A stretch of DNA of 31,740 nucleotides, from positions 1 to 31,740 of the forward strand of contig DGTM01000006.1 of assembly GCA_002394305.1 (NCBI GenBank), in the 5' to 3' direction. Positions 28,431 through 31,740 of the stretch are shown one piece after another (the stretch's first letter is position 1; every line of letters starts with the position of its first letter). The DNA is from Prevotellaceae bacterium UBA4336. Its GTDB lineage: Bacteria > Bacteroidota > Bacteroidia > Bacteroidales > Bacteroidaceae. The notes under the pieces were generated by a model. That model searched no databases. It saw nothing but the letters and a program-made list of their open reading frames with translations, and had not been told where the DNA came from. The translations under genes were made by a program, and so were the position numbers.

Positions 28431-29027
28431 ATGCGCAAGTCATTTTTCACCTGTCCACTGCCAATGGTCGCTCTGCTCTTTCTCTTTGCCTGCGGAAAGA
28501 ACGACTACACCTCTTACTGCCCGACCTGGAATGGTTTCACCTACACGACAGGCAGCTATCCCAACTACACGCAAGGCAATCCGCGCAACATCATCCTGCA
28601 TCCCGGCGACTCTCTCCACCTCACGGCACACCAGAAGGACCTCGGCCACCTCATCAACGCCACGTACTACTCCTGGACCATCTGCTACGACACACTCGAT
28701 GCAGACGGCAACAAACAACATGCCACGAAAGTCTACAACCAGCACACCAACTATGATGGCTACGTGTCGGGCTACTCCCACGGCTATACCATAGGTGCTG
28801 CCGACCCTCTCTGCCACATGTTGCTCCCCGAGAACATGGAGCCCACAGACTATGGCAAACTCGATACCATCAAGTTCGTTGCCCGCTACAGTTACAGCGG
28901 ACAGGGCGTGACAATCGACAACGGCAGCATCGTCGACAATACCTCCTACAGCGGACGTATCACCCCGCAAAGCGGACCCACAGGCGGCGGCGCAGCCGGC
29001 TATTTCTATTTCTCAGTCGTGAAATGA
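28431..29027 (+). CDS. Hypothetical lipoprotein
   Basis: I do not recognise a family for this 198-residue protein. It has a lipoprotein signal (LLFLFACGKNDY, Cys near residue 21), then a Tyr/Thr/Asn-rich, probably beta-sandwich body: YPNYTQGNPRNIILHPGDSL, TYYSWTICYDTL, DGYVSGYSHGYTIGAADP and KFVARYSYSGQG. It ends GGGAAGYFYFSVVK. HPGDSLHLTAHQKDLG resembles Ig-like edges seen in other Bacteroidales lipoproteins. It follows maf by 22 bases and is probably the last gene of the operon. Confidence 0.75.
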   Translation: MRKSFFTCPLPMVALLFLFACGKNDYTSYCPTWNGFTYTTGSYPNYTQGNPRNIILHPGDSLHLTAHQKDLGHLINATYYSWTICYDTLDADGNKQHATKVYNQHTNYDGYVSGYSHGYTIGAADPLCHMLLPENMEPTDYGKLDTIKFVARYSYSGQGVTIDNGSIVDNTSYSGRITPQSGPTGGGAAGYFYFSVVK

Positions 29028-29035
29028 CTTTGCAC

Positions 29036-29050
29036 AGGCAGTTCGTGCCT
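29036..29050 (+). terminator. Weak hairpin between convergent genes
   Basis: AGGCA-GTTCG-TGCCT is a 5-bp stem followed by a poor T-run. It lies between the lipoprotein and OmpA-family stops and touches the latter's stop codon. It could help termination, but the evidence is thin. Confidence 0.3.
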
Positions 29051-30189
29051 TACTTTACGCGATAGCGGACCTCCTTCGTCTTGAACTTCTTCACCATCTC
29101 CTTCTGGTTGATGTCCTTCAAGCCCGTTGCCACGATGATGCTGACGCGGTTCTTGTCGTTCTCGGCGAAAGGCTGCACCGTGTCGCCGAAGTAGGCCGAG
29201 GTGATGGATGAAGCAGGTACGCCGGCATCAGTCAGAGCCTTCACCGCCTTCTCGCAGCGTTGCTTGGAGTACTCCATGTTTATCTTCGGATTGCCGGTCT
29301 GCACGTCGGCATACGACTTGATGTCCACCTTGCACTCGCGGTGCCCCTTCAGGAACGCACCGATGGCAGCCAGCTGTTCGTCTGCCTCGAAGTCACTCTC
29401 GCGAATCTTGTAGAAGACTGTCCATGTGGCCTTCCCGTCCTCAACATGAGGGGTGAAGACGGCATCGTCGTACCAGATGGTATCTGTGCGCGTCTCCCAC
29501 ACCTCTTCCTCGCGGACCTTCTTCGCCTTCTTTGCTGCAAACTTGTAGGCCACACCGAGCTGGGCTGTCAGCTGCCAGTCCTCGCCGTTGCTCAGCTTGC
29601 TGTTGTAGCGGTCCCTCAGGTTGTTGGCCGCAACCTCCAGGTTGATGCTGACGTGCTTCGACACGTTCCAGTCGAGCTGAGCACCGAAACGGGCATTGTG
29701 GCTGAGGCTGTTCTTCTCGTAGGCCAGGGGCAGCATGCCGTTCAGCTCGTCCTTGCGGGCAAAGGCATCGCCGTTGTCCCAGGCACAGTTCAGGCCCAGG
29801 CCGCCTATCAGGTAGACATTCAGCGGATAGTAGTTCTTCTTGCCGAACAGCGTAACGAGGTTAATGAGCAAGTCCAGGTTGGAGGATACATATTTGTAGT
29901 CGTACTTGAAATCCTCTACTTCGCTAATGTACCCGCCTTTGTTCCATAAGCCGTTGAAGTGCAGGCGTGCACCGATGACAGGTGTGAAGAACGAACCGAA
30001 GCTGAAGCTGGCTGTGGGGGTAATCAGCTTCCAGTTGTTGTAGTCGGTGAAGGTGGTCTGGCCACCGCCTTGCAGCCCGAAGAAGAGTTGAGGATAGGTA
30101 ACAGTCTTCTCGCTCTCCTGCGCACTTGCCGTTACAGTCAAGCCCAGCATCACAAGGGCTACGGCACATAGATTCTTGATACGATTCAT
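29050..30189 (-). CDS. OmpA-family outer-membrane protein
   Basis: This 379-residue protein has a signal peptide (MNRIKNLCAVALVMLGLTVTASAQ) and an outer-membrane beta-barrel (~30-235, alternating strands such as TYPQLFFGLQGGGQTTF, VNVYLIGGLGLNCAW and LTAQLGVAYKF). A Lys-rich link follows, then a C-terminal OmpA peptidoglycan-binding domain: TVFYKIRESDFEADEQLAAIGAFL, CKVDIKSYADVQTGN, NMEYSKQRCEKAVKAL and NDKNRVSIIV. It anchors the outer membrane to peptidoglycan. Start is ATG 30189; the longer frame to 30228 adds no signal peptide. A complete promoter precedes it. Confidence 0.92.
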   Translation of the reverse strand: MNRIKNLCAVALVMLGLTVTASAQESEKTVTYPQLFFGLQGGGQTTFTDYNNWKLITPTASFSFGSFFTPVIGARLHFNGLWNKGGYISEVEDFKYDYKYVSSNLDLLINLVTLFGKKNYYPLNVYLIGGLGLNCAWDNGDAFARKDELNGMLPLAYEKNSLSHNARFGAQLDWNVSKHVSINLEVAANNLRDRYNSKLSNGEDWQLTAQLGVAYKFAAKKAKKVREEEVWETRTDTIWYDDAVFTPHVEDGKATWTVFYKIRESDFEADEQLAAIGAFLKGHRECKVDIKSYADVQTGNPKINMEYSKQRCEKAVKALTDAGVPASSITSAYFGDTVQPFAENDKNRVSIIVATGLKDINQKEMVKKFKTKEVRYRVK

Positions 30190-30225
30190 GTCTTTATTCA
30201 GAGTGTTATTTAAGTTTTCAATGCA

Positions 30226-30257
30226 CAAAAGTAAGCTTTTTTAACTAAACAGCCAAA
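30226..30257 (-). promoter_or_regulatory. Complete Bacteroidetes promoter for the OmpA-family gene
   Basis: Minus strand: TTTG (30254-30257), 20-base spacer, TACTTTTG (30226-30233). It lies 37 bases upstream of the ATG at 30189. Confidence 0.75.
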
Positions 30258-30308
30258 CATATCATGCAAAAACATTCGCCAATCCTATAATTATTGCCCT
30301 TAAATTTA

Positions 30309-30316
30309 TAACTTTG
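30309..30316 (+). promoter_or_regulatory. Bacteroidetes -7 box TAACTTTG for the nucleoside hydrolase
   Basis: TAACTTTG is a perfect TAnnTTTG match, 16 bases before the first ATG (30333) and 28 before the second (30345). The short distance slightly favours the 30345 start. The -33 element is not clear. Confidence 0.6.
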
Positions 30317-30332
30317 CATGCAAAACTAACAA

Positions 30333-31340
30333 ATGTTCGAAGAAATGAGAAGGATTACACTGTTTTTAGCCGTGTGCTGTGCTGCCATCGGAATGCAGGC
30401 ACAAAGAATGAATGTCATATTCGAAACCGACATGGGCAACGACGTGGACGATGCGCTTGCCATAGACATGCTCTACAAATACAACAGGCAGGGACGCATC
30501 AACCTGATGGCCGTCATGCTGAACAAAGAGGGGGAGTTCCCGCCAAAGTACATCGACCTGCTGAACACATGGTACGGACAAAAGCGAATCCCCATCGGCA
30601 CCAGCCCCCGAAACGACAAAAGCAGAGTGGCAGGAGCAAACTATACGCAGATTGTCTGTGAAATGCAGGACGAGAAAGGCAAACCGCTCTACAAGAGAAG
30701 CATCAACGACTATGACAAGCTCCTTCCGGCCGTCACCCTCTATCGGAAACTGCTGGCTAAGGCCGACGACGCCTCGGTAACCGTCATCTCCGTTGGCTTC
30801 AGCACGAATCTGGCACTCCTTCTCGGCACTAAGGCCGACGAATATTCCCCGTTGACCGGCAAGGAACTCGTCGCACGAAAAGTGAAGAGGCTGGTCACGA
30901 TGGCCGGACACATCGAGAACCCGAAGTACACGGAGTACAATGTCATCAACGATGTGCCCTCCTGTCAGAGAGTCTTCAGCGAATGGCCCACACCCATCTA
31001 CATGTCACCCTTCGAACTGGGCCTCCAGGTTCGTTATCCTGCCCGAAGCATCGAAAACGACTTTACATGGACTAAGCATCATCCTATTGTGGATTCCTAT
31101 AAGGTTTACCTGAAGAAGATAGAAGACCGTCCGACATGGGACCTCACAGCAGTCCTCTATGCCATTGACCCCCAGCAATTCTTCAACATCTCCCCCGCCG
31201 GAGACATCGTCGTCACCGACGAGGGCTACACACATTATACAAAGAATCCTGCAGGAAAGCATTTCTATCTCTTCATCACCCCCGAACAGGCACAAGCCAT
31301 CCTCGGTTACTTCATACACATGATAACATCAAAAAAGTAA
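30333..31340 (+). CDS. Secreted inosine-uridine preferring nucleoside hydrolase
   Basis: This 335-residue protein has a signal peptide (RRITLFLAVCCAAIGMQAQ) and a nucleoside-hydrolase domain. The Ca2+-binding DMGNDVDDALA motif follows it, then LMAVMLNKEGEF, SRVAGANYTQIV, VTMAGHIENPKYTEYNVINDVPS (with the conserved NVxxD-type site) and WDLTAVLYAIDP near the C-terminus. These enzymes split the N-glycosidic bond of nucleosides to free ribose and base. A periplasmic location would let the cell salvage nucleosides. Start could be 30333 or the ATG at 30345. The last protein gene before the rRNA leader. Confidence 0.87.
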   Translation: MFEEMRRITLFLAVCCAAIGMQAQRMNVIFETDMGNDVDDALAIDMLYKYNRQGRINLMAVMLNKEGEFPPKYIDLLNTWYGQKRIPIGTSPRNDKSRVAGANYTQIVCEMQDEKGKPLYKRSINDYDKLLPAVTLYRKLLAKADDASVTVISVGFSTNLALLLGTKADEYSPLTGKELVARKVKRLVTMAGHIENPKYTEYNVINDVPSCQRVFSEWPTPIYMSPFELGLQVRYPARSIENDFTWTKHHPIVDSYKVYLKKIEDRPTWDLTAVLYAIDPQQFFNISPAGDIVVTDEGYTHYTKNPAGKHFYLFITPEQAQAILGYFIHMITSKK

Positions 31341-31442
31341 GTGTTAGTTGCGTCTCCTTAGGGTTCCTTTCGCGCGCGTATATAATAAATAATGTGTAAA
31401 TGTACATTGTTTCCTTTTTTTGAAAAAAAAGTTCCCACATAT

Positions 31443-31473
31443 TTTGTCAGTATTCAGAAAAGCCGTACCTTTG
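31443..31473 (+). promoter_or_regulatory. Strong Bacteroidetes promoter, probably rRNA P1
   Basis: TTTG (31443-31446), 19-base spacer, TACCTTTG (31466-31473), then GCATCCGC. It is preceded by an A/T-rich tract (TTTTTTTGAAAAAAAAG), like an UP element. This matches strong stable-RNA promoters of the phylum. Confidence 0.75.
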
Positions 31474-31689
31474 CATCCGCAAATGAGGGAAGCCGCCTCA
31501 AGCGAGGGTGGCGGAGTTCTTTTGCGCTCCTTCGGGAGAACGTTCTTTGATAGGATTACATAGACAGAAATTGTAGTACAAGAAACAAGTGAACCGTCAA
31601 TATCCTTGTAAAGGATAGAGATAGATGAGTACGGGTTCCGGCTCTTTTAAGGTCAGACAGCAGTTTGCGTTTCCTTTTTACGTTTGCGA

Positions 31690-31727
31690 TAAAATTGTAA
31701 ATAGTAAATTGTGAGATTGTAAATGCC
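31690..31727 (+). repeat. AT-rich repeat (TTGTAAATAGTAAATTG type)
   Basis: AAAATTGTAAATAGTAAATT, then GAGATTGTAAATG, just inside the probable rRNA leader. Same theme as at 4254-4324 and 21501-21548. Confidence 0.55.
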
Positions 31728-31740
31728 GAAGATATTATAC

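Larger units (their letters stand above)
31341..31740 (+). other. Leader region of a probable rRNA operon (16S expected beyond the window)
   Basis: The 400-base end has no protein gene. It holds a full promoter (31443-31473), a boxA-like GTTCTTTGA (31542-31550), a stable CTCC-TTCG-GGAG hairpin (31527-31538) and another CCGCC/GGCGG pair around 31493-31514. In Bacteroidetes this ordering is typical upstream of 16S rRNA. An AT-rich repeat lies at 31690-31727. The mature 16S 5' end (GAGTTTGATC) is not reached. Confidence 0.6.

Noticed and set aside
1..31740. tRNA genes, insertion sequences, prophage or integrase genes
   Set aside because: I found no cloverleaf with CCA-type ends, no transposase or integrase motifs, and no flanking inverted repeats with target duplications.

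Overview
The window looks like a chromosomal segment of a Bacteroidales bacterium, most likely Prevotellaceae-like. Several things point there: promoter -7 boxes of the Bacteroidetes form TAnnTTTG, A-rich leaders with little Shine-Dalgarno sequence, signal peptides ending in AQ, a TonB-dependent receptor with a carboxypeptidase-regulatory-like N-terminus, secreted polysaccharide-degrading enzymes, and a coding GC content that I judge to be a little over 50%. The species cannot be fixed from what I can see. Every gene reads as intact except the first, which is cut by the window edge.

Layout. 1-1531: the 3' part of a UDP-GlcNAc 2-epimerase, a good terminator, and a small flavoprotein. 1573-3287 (minus): a two-gene operon of an alpha/beta hydrolase lipoprotein and a cyclophilin-like lipoprotein. 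3513-5213: a cell-wall amidase and an MlaD/MCE lipid-transport protein. 5239-5979 (minus): the tRNA t6A-modifying enzyme TcdA. 6152-9623: a uronate-catabolism block of a KduD-like dehydrogenase, an orphan galactitol-type PTS EIIC and a KduI isomerase that carries a signal peptide. 9649-22609 (minus): a seven-gene co-directional run, read from high to low coordinates as DUF1080 protein, fmt, GH3, S9 peptidase, mutS2, GH105-DUF4861 and DUF2264. 22702-25599 (minus): methylmalonyl-CoA epimerase and a TonB-dependent receptor. 25600-26044: an intergenic region with two 22-bp tandem-repeat arrays. 26045-29027: nitroreductase, DUF2520 protein, KdsC-like phosphatase, Maf and a lipoprotein in one operon with overlapping genes. 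29050-31340: an OmpA-family protein and a secreted nucleoside hydrolase, divergently transcribed. 31341-31740: what looks like the promoter and leader of an rRNA operon, with 16S expected just past the window.

How genes fit together. GH105 and DUF2264 (minus strand) converge on KduD-EIIC-KduI (plus strand). Together they suggest a pathway for unsaturated uronates from pectin or rhamnogalacturonan. GH105 releases the unsaturated uronate, which rearranges to 5-keto-4-deoxyuronate; KduI isomerises this and KduD reduces the product to KDG. Here KduI appears to be exported and the only nearby transporter is a lone EIIC. This suggests isomerisation in the periplasm before import.

The other striking theme is repeats. 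Two 22-bp tandem arrays, about 17 kb apart and in opposite orientation, share a 16-bp core. Separately, conserved housekeeping genes (mutS2 three times, fmt, maf, the epimerase, the S9 peptidase) carry in-frame insertions that look like intergenic repeat families, and fmt seems to take its TTG start codon from such a repeat. These calls rest on reading the sequence and on remembered family alignments; no database search was run.
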